Positions 7,791 to 16,971 of a stretch of 64,000 nt of DNA are shown one piece after another (positions within the stretch are counted from its first letter, which is position 1; every line of letters begins with the position of its first letter). Origin of the DNA: Ricordea florida. Lineage: Eukaryota > Cnidaria > Anthozoa > Corallimorpharia > Ricordeidae. The stretch is taken from positions 12,358,668-12,422,667 of the forward strand of contig OX453274.1 of NCBI GenBank assembly GCA_949710005.1. Direction: 5' to 3'. The notes beneath the pieces are model-generated. The model ran no database searches. It was not told the origin of the DNA and saw only the letters and a program-made list of their open reading frames with translations. Made by a program: the position numbers and the translations under genes.

Positions 7791-8064
7791 ATCATTTTAA
7801 TTTTTGTAGATTTTCATATACTTTTGTAAACGGAAAAAATCTCTGTTTAATTTTCCTGATTAATCGTGTGTCATAACCCTAGGCAACGGCTTGGCATTGG
7901 CTTGGTGGTGGGTTGGTGACGGGTTGGTATCAGCTTGGCAATGGCTTGGTGGTGGGTTGGCAAAATCTCTGTTTAATTTTCCGATTGATTTTCCTGATTA
8001 ATCCTTGATTAATATTTTTACTCAGATTTGATAGAAAATTAATAGGGTGTGCCAGAACCCCCCA
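7791..8064. repeat. TTGG-rich degenerate repeats between p190 and p291
   Basis: The gap holds repeated GGCTTGGTGGTGGGTTGG-type units (7,886-7,962). They are flanked by two direct copies of an AATCTCTGTTTAATTTTCC segment (about 7,838 and 7,965). There is no ORF. This is a possible element junction or replication signal, and nothing proves either. Confidence 0.5.
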
Positions 8065-8940
8065 TTACCTACTCTCTTCTTTGAAGTCACTTTCTTCATC
8101 TTCTAATGGTGGTCTTGGTGGTGGCTCTTCAATAATAGGTTTGGTTAATCTAATTGATTTGACTATAAATTTCAAATCAGCAGTGAAATCAGTTGTACCC
8201 TGTGGTCCAAAGCATATACTATCTAATTTTAATGAAACTTGTGCGCATGCCTTAGTACCTTTATTATCACCATTTTTATATATGTAATTATGGTAGGTAT
8301 CATTTCTTTTACGGCCTAGAAATGATGTGTGTGATTTAAGATCTGGACCTAATCCACTAGTCTTAAATTTTATATACATTTTTAATGGCTGGTCATATGT
8401 TTTTCCATTCTTAGATTTTTTTGGTTTTGGTATTGTGTATGGTGGTTTTACCAAATCTAACGGATTTTCTTTCAATAAACCTAATTTAATTTTACTTTCG
8501 CTTATGTCAGGCATATTTTTCTTAGTGTCTTCATTACTATAGAATTCTTTCATAGTATTAGCTACTTTTGCCGTAATTGAATCAATTCTATTTATAGTTT
8601 CTTTTTCATACTTGGTTGGTTTATCCATAGTGTAAATTGTTGTCATTGGATAAGTCAATTGGACACCATCGATGTTTTCAGGTTTCTTTTCTTGTTCATA
8701 TTTATAATTATAAAACAGACCTAATATATTTTGATCTGCCATCCGAAATGAAAGATTCTTTTTAACCCCATCTTCAACTACAAAAACCTTTGAGTAAGAT
8801 CTAACTCCTCTCTTCACAGGATTCTCTATAATAATAGAGTCCCAATCGAAATCAGTTTCTTCAATTGGTACAAAACGATTTGTCATTGTTGAATTAGATT
8901 CTGCCATTTTGTTTGTTCTGATTGCGTATACTGATTCCAT
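8065..8940 (-). CDS. SSB-like candidate p291 with acidic tail
   Basis: A 291-aa protein with no certain family. Residues about 130-270 look like an OB-fold-type single-stranded DNA-binding protein: alternating strands, YIKFKTSG, a KGTKACAQVSLKLDSICFG strand pair and a late TADLKFIVKSI strand. The last 25 residues are proline-rich and then strongly acidic (PPLEDEESDFKEE), a tail common in SSBs. Such a protein would serve protein-primed replication together with the polymerase. This rests on pattern, not on a database match. An internal ATG at codon 12 is an alternative start. No TTTAAAGA motif precedes it. Confidence 0.45.
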   Translation of the reverse strand: MESVYAIRTNKMAESNSTMTNRFVPIEETDFDWDSIIIENPVKRGVRSYSKVFVVEDGVKKNLSFRMADQNILGLFYNYKYEQEKKPENIDGVQLTYPMTTIYTMDKPTKYEKETINRIDSITAKVANTMKEFYSNEDTKKNMPDISESKIKLGLLKENPLDLVKPPYTIPKPKKSKNGKTYDQPLKMYIKFKTSGLGPDLKSHTSFLGRKRNDTYHNYIYKNGDNKGTKACAQVSLKLDSICFGPQGTTDFTADLKFIVKSIRLTKPIIEEPPPRPPLEDEESDFKEESR

Positions 8941-8982
8941 GTCTAGTTTTGTTCAGTTTTCAATTTTTCAAACCCATAAATT

Positions 8983-9474
8983 TCAATGAACAGTATCAAC
9001 ATGCTCTATAGTAATTGGTTCAGGTTCTCTGATTTTGAAATGCTTAGCAATGTGAATAACTCCTGTTAGTAATGCAGTAAGTCTACCACCCCTTAATACT
9101 AGTAATCCGGACAATTCTGATATCTCTTTCCTAATCAACTGGTCATTCTTCCAATCATTTACTAGAGCTTGTATATCATCTATATTAACAAACTTAGCAA
9201 CCAAGTAAGCTATTAGTTGTAAAGAGGGATCTACTAATCCATCAGCTATCTTCTTTCCAGACACAACCTGACACCTTTTGTAGTATTTTTCAACATCTTT
9301 CTCTGATAATTTATGTGTATCTTTCAAATCCATGTCAACTCCAGTGTACTCCTTAGTGGAGCCTAAACATGCTAATATTGAAAGTGATTCTCTTTTCAAT
9401 TCCAAATCATCGGTGGTAATTGTTGGTTGGTCATTGCCCGTTTCATCGTTCAAGATATTTTCAAGGGTTGCCAT
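8983..9474 (-). CDS. Conserved Polinton helical protein p163 (right copy)
   Basis: A 163-aa homologue of the plus-strand protein at 643-1194, aligning over most of its length (KLSEKDVEKYYKR, GLVDPSLQL, RGGRLTALLTG). It starts 2 bp after the stop of the packaging ATPase on the same strand, so the two are probably on one transcript. It is mostly helical and its function is unknown. Confidence 0.75.
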   Translation of the reverse strand: MATLENILNDETGNDQPTITTDDLELKRESLSILACLGSTKEYTGVDMDLKDTHKLSEKDVEKYYKRCQVVSGKKIADGLVDPSLQLIAYLVAKFVNIDDIQALVNDWKNDQLIRKEISELSGLLVLRGGRLTALLTGVIHIAKHFKIREPEPITIEHVDTVH

Positions 9475-9476
9475 GT

Positions 9477-10106
9477 TTATGATGTAATCGCTGGTATCTC
9501 TAAATAATTTTTGAATGGATGCCTAAGGGAGAAACACAGTCTGGCGTACTTTTCCTTCTTGAGATGCTTCTTATACTTTTTACAAGTCTCAGCATCCAAG
9601 TCTCCACCATATTCCTCGAAAAGCATCTTCATTGCTATTTGTGATGGATTGTGAAATGAAACTACACAGGCTACATTTTCTCGAAATGGTTTGGATATCG
9701 ATGTGAGCTGCTGAGTGAGAACCCACACTGATATACCTATATGCCTGCCAGAGAAAGCCAAATCGATGAATTTGTTTGAACGCTTCTTCAGGTCCTTGGA
9801 AACGGCGCAATCGTCCAAAATTATGAGTGCATTCTCGCCTGAGAAGAATGATGAGCAGAGAGTTAACAATTCATTGATTTCATCCTGATCACTCGAGTTT
9901 GGTGATAATACAAGGAATCGTTTGTCCCCCTTTGCAAAGTCTCTATAAGTCTTGTTATGGGCATATGTTGGGCAAACCAATACAATATAATCGAATACTC
10001 CCCTATAATGCCCTCGAAGCTGTTCCACCAGGTATTGGGTCTTTCCACAATTAGTGGGACCAGTGATGATGCAATTGAAGGGAATCATATCTTTGAGTTC
10101 GTTCAT
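9477..10106 (-). CDS. Packaging ATPase, right copy
   Basis: A 209-aa FtsK/HerA-type DNA-packaging ATPase. Walker A GPTNCGKT is at residues 16-23 and Walker B ALIILDDCA at about 93-101. A VLTQQLTS motif near 130 follows. The length is normal for Polinton packaging ATPases. It lies between the capsid gene upstream and the helical p163 downstream, forming a morphogenesis operon. It is collinear with, but clearly diverged from, the left copy at 1-587. Base composition is less AT-rich than in the left copy. Confidence 0.93.
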   Translation of the reverse strand: MNELKDMIPFNCIITGPTNCGKTQYLVEQLRGHYRGVFDYIVLVCPTYAHNKTYRDFAKGDKRFLVLSPNSSDQDEINELLTLCSSFFSGENALIILDDCAVSKDLKKRSNKFIDLAFSGRHIGISVWVLTQQLTSISKPFRENVACVVSFHNPSQIAMKMLFEEYGGDLDAETCKKYKKHLKKEKYARLCFSLRHPFKNYLEIPAITS

Positions 10107-10175
10107 CTTTACTTAATACATTAACTCCTTTATGTTTCTTCTCATGAGAACGTGAGAAGAAATCATGGGATATGC
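10107..10175 (-). promoter_or_regulatory. Short capsid-ATPase spacer
   Basis: A 69-bp gap between the stop of the capsid gene and the start of the ATPase. It is short enough for one transcript. No TTTAAAGA motif is present. Confidence 0.3.
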
Positions 10176-11414
10176 CTAATATACTATCTCATCTAAATTA
10201 CCACGCATAATGGCCATAACTGCATCCGCGACCACAAACATGTGGCAGGTAAGAACCCTAGTACTACTTCCAGTCTTCTGTCTTCTAATCTCAAGATTTA
10301 TACCATCACGAGTAGTGATTATCTCCAAACCACTTCCATGAATATTATTATCTGGATAAGTCCTCATGTCAATCCACAAAGCAAAGTTACTCGTATAGAA
10401 ATCAACCTCTTTGATGGAATCACTCACACCAACTCGTTTAATTATAGACTGCCATAAATCAGTGGGTATCATACCTTTCAAATAAAGTCTGTTAGGCACT
10501 CCATGTATATTAATATTAACCGATGTGATGTTTGGATTTGTAAACATCTCAGAGTCCCTAGCACCCGCTGCATCGGGAGCCGTGAAAATACATAGTATCC
10601 CAGTCATGGATCTCCTAGGCACGTTAATATGCTGGTTAATCACATCGTCATTAGCCTCAGAGATTGGAAACTTTTTATGAAGAAGTATTTTCTCGTACGT
10701 GAATACCCTTCCATTTTGATATGATGCAATGGCTTTACTGGCCAATGGACCACTTGATATGCACTGATACTCCAATTCCATGTTTATTAATTTGTAATCA
10801 GGTGGTGTTTCGACGTTTGAGTAAACCACTACATCAGAAACTGGAGCTAGAGTTATTTCAAATGTTAGTGGATGTGATAAGGATTTTGGATAGAATAGTC
10901 CATGATCTTTCAGTATTGTATGGTCCAATGGTATCGCGTACCTAGTTTTATGTATACCAGCTATAAGATTATCCTTTGCAACTGATGCTTTGTCCCCGGC
11001 ATTTGTTCTAATTTTCCTAACATTCTCAGATGATATGCCCTGTCTCAATCTGTTATTACGATCGATATCTGACAAAAACAAATCGTGATAAGTCTTGAAT
11101 AAATCAAACCTATTAATGTCCTCTATAATTTCACCACCGAATAGAACCCTTTGTCGTGAAACTAGGTTCCTTCCCAAGTTATTAGCAAGGGTGTTGTTTT
11201 TATGACCTGTTACATTAATATCGAAGGTTATGTAAACACTGCCAGGCACAATCACCATATTATTCTCCAATTGTGGTATGTCAATGAATAATGTCTCACC
11301 AGGATTTGCTGATGATGGATTTAATGTGATACGATTTAATGACGCCCCTGCCTTCAAACCTTTACGCGTCCTTGGAACACGAAAGGGATCAATAATTTGC
11401 GGTATTTCAGACAT
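10176..11414 (-). CDS. Major capsid protein (double jelly-roll, Polinton hexon-like)
   Basis: A 412-aa protein in the position expected for the major capsid gene, next to the ATPase. It is beta-rich in two halves. The N-terminal half has LFIDIPQLENNMVIVPGSV, RQRVLFGGEIIEDINRFDLFKTY and HPLTFEITLAPV. The C-terminal half has the VNINIHGVPNRLYLKGM and LEIRRQKTGSSTRVLTCHMFVVADAVM strands. This is the pattern of Polinton/adintovirus double jelly-roll capsid proteins. The length is somewhat short for the group but the frame is intact. It starts divergently from the integrase, with 27 bp between the two ATGs. Confidence 0.85.
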   Translation of the reverse strand: MSEIPQIIDPFRVPRTRKGLKAGASLNRITLNPSSANPGETLFIDIPQLENNMVIVPGSVYITFDINVTGHKNNTLANNLGRNLVSRQRVLFGGEIIEDINRFDLFKTYHDLFLSDIDRNNRLRQGISSENVRKIRTNAGDKASVAKDNLIAGIHKTRYAIPLDHTILKDHGLFYPKSLSHPLTFEITLAPVSDVVVYSNVETPPDYKLINMELEYQCISSGPLASKAIASYQNGRVFTYEKILLHKKFPISEANDDVINQHINVPRRSMTGILCIFTAPDAAGARDSEMFTNPNITSVNINIHGVPNRLYLKGMIPTDLWQSIIKRVGVSDSIKEVDFYTSNFALWIDMRTYPDNNIHGSGLEIITTRDGINLEIRRQKTGSSTRVLTCHMFVVADAVMAIMRGNLDEIVY

Positions 11415-11441
11415 TTTAAATGCTCGTATTCTTGTTTATAA
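11415..11441. promoter_or_regulatory. Bidirectional start region, capsid/integrase
   Basis: Only 27 AT-rich bases separate the divergent start codons. CATTTAAA on the capsid side and TTGTTTATAAATG on the integrase side resemble TATA/initiator boxes. Core elements must overlap the coding ends. Confidence 0.4.
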
Positions 11442-12431
11442 ATGAGTGATTCAAATGTTTTAAGCCAGTTATACTACTTCACTGATGGATATTGGAAAGG
11501 ATACTCAGCCATACCCAAATTAGCCAAATCAGCTAAAGTTAGTGAAAAGGTTGCCAAAGAGTGGTTGGAGAAACAAGCCTTGTGGCAAATATATCTTCCA
11601 GCCCCAAAATATATACCCAGACCACATTGGAGTGTTGATGAGCCACATCAATTCCATCAGGCGGATTTGTTGTTTCTCCCTCATGATACAGTGAGAAGAA
11701 AAACATACCGCTATGCATTAGTTGTGATTGATATTGCTTCAAGGTATAAGGATGCTGAAGCATTGACTTCAAAGGACAGTGGTGAAGTTGCCAATGCCTT
11801 TGAGAGGATTTATGCCCGTAAATTGAAATGGCCACAGACATTAATGGTTGATCCTGGCACAGAGTTCAAGGGTAATGTGACAAGTTTGATGAATAAGCAT
11901 CAAGTTACAATCCAGCGTAGTGAAGCTGGAAATCATCGAGCTCAGGCTTTTGTTGAGAGAGCCAATCGAACTCTTGGTGAGAAATTATTCAGCCATCAAT
12001 ACGCTCAAGAAATGGTTAGTGGTAACCGATCCACAGTTTGGGTGAAAAGATTGCCTGCCATCATGAAAACCCTGAATAGCGAGCCGACTCGTATAACTGG
12101 TAAAGATCCTGAGGAAGCTTTAGAAATGGAGTCGGTTGGCATTAAACCTCCAGATTATAAGAGGCCTGTGGGATTGGATGAAAAGATATTACCTCCAGAC
12201 ATTGAAGTCAGGTATCTGTATGCCCCAGGTGAAGATGAAGGTGGAGATAAACGAAGGGCTACTGATCCCATATGGAGCCTTGAAGTCTATGATTTAGCCC
12301 GAACTGTAATTGAACCGTGTCAGCCAGTACTGTATTATTTAGATGGAGGCCCAAAACGAGGATTTGTTAGAGAGGAACTTCAATTTGTGCCTCAGGATAC
12401 TGAACAGCCACCTGATAGTGTTCTGAAGTGA
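11442..12431 (+). CDS. int: Polinton retroviral-type DDE integrase
   Basis: A 329-aa integrase that would insert the linear viral DNA into host chromosomes. The catalytic triad is visible: D75 in HQADLLFL, D137 in LMVDPGTEFKG and E172 in AQAFVERANRTLGE, with 34 residues between the second D and the E. The N-terminal part (YYFTDGYWKGYSAIPKLAK) has the helical pattern typical of Polinton integrases. The C-terminal 90 residues form an SH3-like beta region with no clear chromodomain. All catalytic residues are present. It is the only plus-strand gene in the right block and faces the 3' end of the polymerase gene. Confidence 0.95.
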   Translation: MSDSNVLSQLYYFTDGYWKGYSAIPKLAKSAKVSEKVAKEWLEKQALWQIYLPAPKYIPRPHWSVDEPHQFHQADLLFLPHDTVRRKTYRYALVVIDIASRYKDAEALTSKDSGEVANAFERIYARKLKWPQTLMVDPGTEFKGNVTSLMNKHQVTIQRSEAGNHRAQAFVERANRTLGEKLFSHQYAQEMVSGNRSTVWVKRLPAIMKTLNSEPTRITGKDPEEALEMESVGIKPPDYKRPVGLDEKILPPDIEVRYLYAPGEDEGGDKRRATDPIWSLEVYDLARTVIEPCQPVLYYLDGGPKRGFVREELQFVPQDTEQPPDSVLK

Positions 12432-12487
12432 CCATGTGCATAAGTATTTATTCCATCCTCCATTATCACACGTTTATCGTCCTCGTG

Positions 12488-15400
12488 TTATAATGCAACC
12501 TTATTAATTGTTTCAGTGTAGATATCATGATTGTGACTTCTAATTGTATTCATCTTCCTTCTCTGGTATTGGCCACTGAAAAGGCAAGTCTTGTAATCCT
12601 CAAAACTTATACTCTTACTCACAACTGCCTTATTTACACCCTTACACTTCTTGACTTCTTTATGTTTATCCGTTTTGAAGGCATAGAGCTTGGCCCTTAG
12701 ACCTACAAATTCAATAATTTGTTCACCACCAGCTTCATCTTTGAACATACCTAAAACTTTCTTGTTCACTCCCGTTTCAATTCCAGATGAGTGGTCCTTT
12801 GGATAGTTGCTAGTATCGAACTTTTCCTTAACATACGGGCTTATATCCTTGTAGAAATCCTCAGTCTGTATCTCATATGCAAGAGAGTCTGTATCTGTAA
12901 ACAGCAACTTGGCTTTCCACCCATACTTAGGCTTTATGTAATTGTAATGGAAATCATACATGGTAATCTTACTCAAATCTAAAATGGACAATCCTAAGTA
13001 AATGGGTTTATCAAAAAGCAGTTTGGTTTTCTTCATATGAAACGCGGTCAATTTCTCACAAAAGATATTCCTATGATGGAAGTTTGGCTTTACAATCAAC
13101 TTGCGTGCTTGCTTCTCATTAGTGACCAACTGAATGTCCACTCTCTTCCTGATGTTCTCCATGGTCTTCCCGAATACTGAGTTGTTCATCAGTTTGAAGA
13201 AATCCTTCTCAAAGTCATTCTCAGCTTTAGCTCTCAGATTAGTATTCAAGTCAATGTAGGGCCTTAGCCACTCTGATTCTTCGAATTTGATTCCTCTATG
13301 TATCTTGGTTAATTTTAATCCTAGAGACAAGTACTGTTTCAGTGCTTCATGGTGTAATATATACTTTGTCTTATCCATCAGGTTTGGAATTAACTTGTCT
13401 ACCCCTTCTACATCTTTCCTTTCTGGGGCTAGGGGATAATCATTATGTAAATCATGTAGCTGATGCGGGTATTTCAAATCCACTTCCAATATGCATGGAT
13501 ATTCCCTCCAGTTTAATAATTCTTGGTAATTCATCCACTCAAACCCATGAGTTGGTAAAGCCTTGGTCATTGCGTGGCCATAAAGTCCATTCGCATCCAA
13601 ATATGTGATGTACTTTGTAGGCAGGGATGAATCATACTCCTTCATATATAGGTTATTGGCTTTCCCATGCCTAGTTGAAATCGTTGAGATCCCACCTCGT
13701 ATGCCATTCTCAATCATCATAAGCATATCTGGATCTCTCAATAGTTCCAATTCCACCTTAGTTATTTTCAATGTAGCATCCCAGGCCAATCCAGGTGCAG
13801 TGTAATACCATGCAGGATCCAGCTTGTAATTGCTCATACAGACGCCTCTGAAATTCTCAAAGACATCAGCTAATAAGAGTACATCCGTTTCTAGGTATAG
13901 GTCATGGTAATCCCTAAAGGTTTCCATCCCAAAGGTTTCCCACACGTTTTCAGCATGTTGGTAATCCTCCTCAGATACATCAACATCATAAAGCTTCGAG
14001 TAAAATTCATCCTTGTGTGGTAGACTAGTTACTTGTAGCTTGTCAAAACCATCAAACCAATCGTATGGAAATATACCTTTTCTAGACAATAAGTCAAAGT
14101 TTTCATAGAAGCTCTCAAGATTTTCCAAAGACTCTCTTGGTAGGTTATCCACCAAACTTGCGAGACCACTTGACATAAATCTAAAACTATCTATGAATCT
14201 AATAAAGCGTTTAACCTGTACCTCCTTACCTTCCTTATTCTTGAAAGTATCCACCACAATATCCTTTGTGAATGAGATGTATTTCTCATCATTGAGAGGA
14301 ATGCAGTTTATCTTACCCTCTGTTACCCCCAGCTTCTTGATGAACAAATGACTGTGATATCCAGACAAGTTGTGGAATATGACTGGGAAGAACTTGGGAA
14401 CTTTGAATTCTAGATTGCATTTACTATGTGCTGCTCCTCTATACCTACCTGTAATATGGCAGTGATCGGCCACCTTGTCATTCCCTAATTTACCCTCGCA
14501 AATATGACAATGAGTCGCATTATTATGTTTCCTATGATCACTCATCTTCATTATAATGCTCTTTTCGAACTTTAATTGGTTATAAATCTCCTTAATGTCC
14601 TCCTCTAAGCTTTCCTGGAACATTTGGGGTATATCATCCTCTGATGAGTTGGCTGTACGCATTACAAGCTTGGGTTCAAATACCTCATCATCAAAACATT
14701 TAATAAGATAACAGAACCCTGATGGCCTGTGTTTCTGGTATTGATTCGTGAAGCTTTTCTTATCATCTGGTGAACAAGTATCCATCTTCTCCGTGAAGCA
14801 CTCAAAATCCGCATAAACCATGAATAGGACTTGCATCTTTCTGTTATGGTTTTTGAAAGTGATGTCCTTTGGGTTTCCATCCTTGTCCATGGGCATCTCT
14901 ACTTTCGCTGCTTCATTATTCAAGCAATACTCCATGTGTGTATCCAGCGACTTTTCTGAATTAAATGAATTTAGGCAATTATCACAATAGAAACGAGCAT
15001 GGCCTTTCTTATTATACTCTATCACTCTTGACATGTTCTTAATCCAACAATAATGATTAGTTTCATCATTTGATATAAAAAGCAGGTTTATCTTTGGTAC
15101 ACCTGATTTACTACTACGCCTTATTGGTGTTATCTCACCATTCTCATATCCAAGAATATTAATCCCATAGGAGTTTTGCCTTTCAAACTTGTCCACCTGA
15201 TTCGTGGCAAGCGCTGACACTGGAAACTCGATTCCTGACCAGTCTAGCTTCTCAGAATTTTCCCTCATCTCCTTATTCAATCTCTCAGCGTTCTTCTCCC
15301 TTGGGAACACAGCAGATGTTACTGCCCATTTGAAGCACTCCTGGTCTTTCTCGTTCTTAACATTTATAATTGCCTTCTTGGCAGCCAATTTAGATGGTAA

Positions 15401-16285
15401 TGGTATATATGAACTTCCAGAGAAGGGTTGAAATGGATTTATATGAATACGAAAGTCCACAACATGATCAAATACCCATCCAGAGCGCTCATTCTCATAT
15501 TTTTGTACCAATTCAATCAATCTAGCTGAAATTTTATCAAACATATTAAATGTGTTTGTTGAAGCTGTTACTGTCTCCATATGTGAATGAAAGTGCCCTT
15601 CACTACTCTCAACAACACCATTCTGATTATCCCTCCTTGTAAATGCACATGTTAATATACACTTTGATTTGAGTGGCTTCCTCTGTTTTCGCATTAATAC
15701 ATAAAACTGTGACCTAACCTTCTTCAAGAATGAAGTTGGATCATAGCCACTTCTACCCTTTATTATATAAGTCTTTAGAAACCCTCCCAGAGCAGTTTGA
15801 TGTCTTTCAGGGATAAAGTAGTCAGGTGGTTGAGGTGGTTGAAGTGGTTGTTGTTGTTGTGATTGTTGTTGTGTTTGTGGTCTTACAGAAATACTAGCTA
15901 GCTTTCTATGAAGATCTTTTATTCTTTCTCTAACAGCGCTCTTAGTTGAATCTGGAATGTATGAAAGAATCCAATCTTTAAATTCATTAATATATTTCTT
16001 CGCTAAATCAATGTATCTACTGCTTGAATCACTAGATGATTTTACAGTAATATTAGCTGATGCTTTCCTAGATTCAATAACATTTATAAGTTCTGGTTTA
16101 CGCATCTTAGCATAGCCTTTTTTACGAAGTTTCTTAGCTATAATTCTTAGTACACTAACTGTTAAGTCCTCAAGTTTAACACCATCCAGAACATCTAATA
16201 ATTCAGCCTTGTTGAATCTTCCATGACCCTTCAATCCAGCATTTTTGGCTATTTTTCTCAGCTCTTTCACTCTTAAGTTCTCCAT
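12488..16285 (-). CDS. polB: Protein-primed family B DNA polymerase (pPolB)
   Basis: A 1,265-aa replicative polymerase. Two SAP-like motifs occupy residues 1-70. A low-complexity Q/P linker follows (about 140-150). A C2HC zinc finger begins near C434. Exo I is D493/E495 (YADFECF). A zinc His-Me/endonuclease VII-like CHIC...DHCHITGRYRG region lies at about 593-623. Exo II lies at 637-646, Exo III YLETD has D801, Pol A DANGLYG has D897, Pol B is KLMNNSVFGK, and Pol C DTDS has D1131/D1133. In Exo II the expected aspartate of NLxGYD is histidine at 644 (codon CAC). Polymerase motifs are intact. The upstream leader has GATTTAAGGATTTAC, loosely like the shared promoter motif. Confidence 0.96.
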   Translation of the reverse strand: MENLRVKELRKIAKNAGLKGHGRFNKAELLDVLDGVKLEDLTVSVLRIIAKKLRKKGYAKMRKPELINVIESRKASANITVKSSSDSSSRYIDLAKKYINEFKDWILSYIPDSTKSAVRERIKDLHRKLASISVRPQTQQQSQQQQPLQPPQPPDYFIPERHQTALGGFLKTYIIKGRSGYDPTSFLKKVRSQFYVLMRKQRKPLKSKCILTCAFTRRDNQNGVVESSEGHFHSHMETVTASTNTFNMFDKISARLIELVQKYENERSGWVFDHVVDFRIHINPFQPFSGSSYIPLPSKLAAKKAIINVKNEKDQECFKWAVTSAVFPREKNAERLNKEMRENSEKLDWSGIEFPVSALATNQVDKFERQNSYGINILGYENGEITPIRRSSKSGVPKINLLFISNDETNHYCWIKNMSRVIEYNKKGHARFYCDNCLNSFNSEKSLDTHMEYCLNNEAAKVEMPMDKDGNPKDITFKNHNRKMQVLFMVYADFECFTEKMDTCSPDDKKSFTNQYQKHRPSGFCYLIKCFDDEVFEPKLVMRTANSSEDDIPQMFQESLEEDIKEIYNQLKFEKSIIMKMSDHRKHNNATHCHICEGKLGNDKVADHCHITGRYRGAAHSKCNLEFKVPKFFPVIFHNLSGYHSHLFIKKLGVTEGKINCIPLNDEKYISFTKDIVVDTFKNKEGKEVQVKRFIRFIDSFRFMSSGLASLVDNLPRESLENLESFYENFDLLSRKGIFPYDWFDGFDKLQVTSLPHKDEFYSKLYDVDVSEEDYQHAENVWETFGMETFRDYHDLYLETDVLLLADVFENFRGVCMSNYKLDPAWYYTAPGLAWDATLKITKVELELLRDPDMLMMIENGIRGGISTISTRHGKANNLYMKEYDSSLPTKYITYLDANGLYGHAMTKALPTHGFEWMNYQELLNWREYPCILEVDLKYPHQLHDLHNDYPLAPERKDVEGVDKLIPNLMDKTKYILHHEALKQYLSLGLKLTKIHRGIKFEESEWLRPYIDLNTNLRAKAENDFEKDFFKLMNNSVFGKTMENIRKRVDIQLVTNEKQARKLIVKPNFHHRNIFCEKLTAFHMKKTKLLFDKPIYLGLSILDLSKITMYDFHYNYIKPKYGWKAKLLFTDTDSLAYEIQTEDFYKDISPYVKEKFDTSNYPKDHSSGIETGVNKKVLGMFKDEAGGEQIIEFVGLRAKLYAFKTDKHKEVKKCKGVNKAVVSKSISFEDYKTCLFSGQYQRRKMNTIRSHNHDIYTETINKVAL

Positions 16286-16401
16286 ATTGAAATTATTTTA
16301 ACAATTGTAAATCCTTAAATCAATCACTAGCTCACCAAAGCTTAATTTTAATTTTTTACTTTTGTAACGAGATTCACGTTACAAAAGTATTGTTTAATAA
16401 T

Positions 16402-16971
16402 TTACCAGTCTATACCCCAGCGCTCTTTCAAATACTCCAACTCCTCCACATCAAGGCACCATTCAAGTATTCTAGTTGGATTCCATGCTACAGGCATTAA
16501 ATCTTCCCACAAATCTTTGTAAAAAATACGCTTATGTAGTATCTTATAAGCATCTGTGAATATGGTGACTTCAAGTGAATTAATAATAAAATTATTAATA
16601 CTATACTCAATCACATCAGAGCCATCATAATTAAAATATACTTCTAAATATAAATTATGTTCTTCATTGGCGCGTTCTAATAAATATCTAGCATATTCAT
16701 CAGTGGATATACCATCTACCCCAAAATCCATATTGGTGTAATAAGTAAACAGACAATCATCATTTTTTCTAATTTTAAGATCAATTATATTATTATTTGT
16801 AAAACCACGATTCTTTGAGATAATGTATAACAGTTCTGTCTTGATTGAGTCTATAAAATCATGAACATTCAATCTTTTTTCATTAAGATATTCCAACCTA
16901 ATCTTTCTGTTTTCATAAATTTCTGCCATAGAATTAAATCCATAATAATACTTCTTCATTTTGTAAGGCAT
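16402..16971 (-). CDS. Uncharacterised Polinton-terminal protein p189
   Basis: I prefer the ATG at 16,971 (189 aa) over a longer frame whose first codons fall in a GT-rich stretch. The product has no recognised domain. It is rich in I/N/Y, with a conserved-looking DVEELEYLKERWGIDW end. The codons are AT-rich, like p169. It is the last gene before the presumed element end. Confidence 0.55.
   Translation of the reverse strand: MPYKMKKYYYGFNSMAEIYENRKIRLEYLNEKRLNVHDFIDSIKTELLYIISKNRGFTNNNIIDLKIRKNDDCLFTYYTNMDFGVDGISTDEYARYLLERANEEHNLYLEVYFNYDGSDVIEYSINNFIINSLEVTIFTDAYKILHKRIFYKDLWEDLMPVAWNPTRILEWCLDVEELEYLKERWGIDW

Noticed and set aside
8044-8064. GGGTGTG/CCCCCC similarity between 8,044 and 17,055 as a terminal repeat pair
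   Set aside because: The match is only a few bases and not in proper inverse order, so it does not support an element end.
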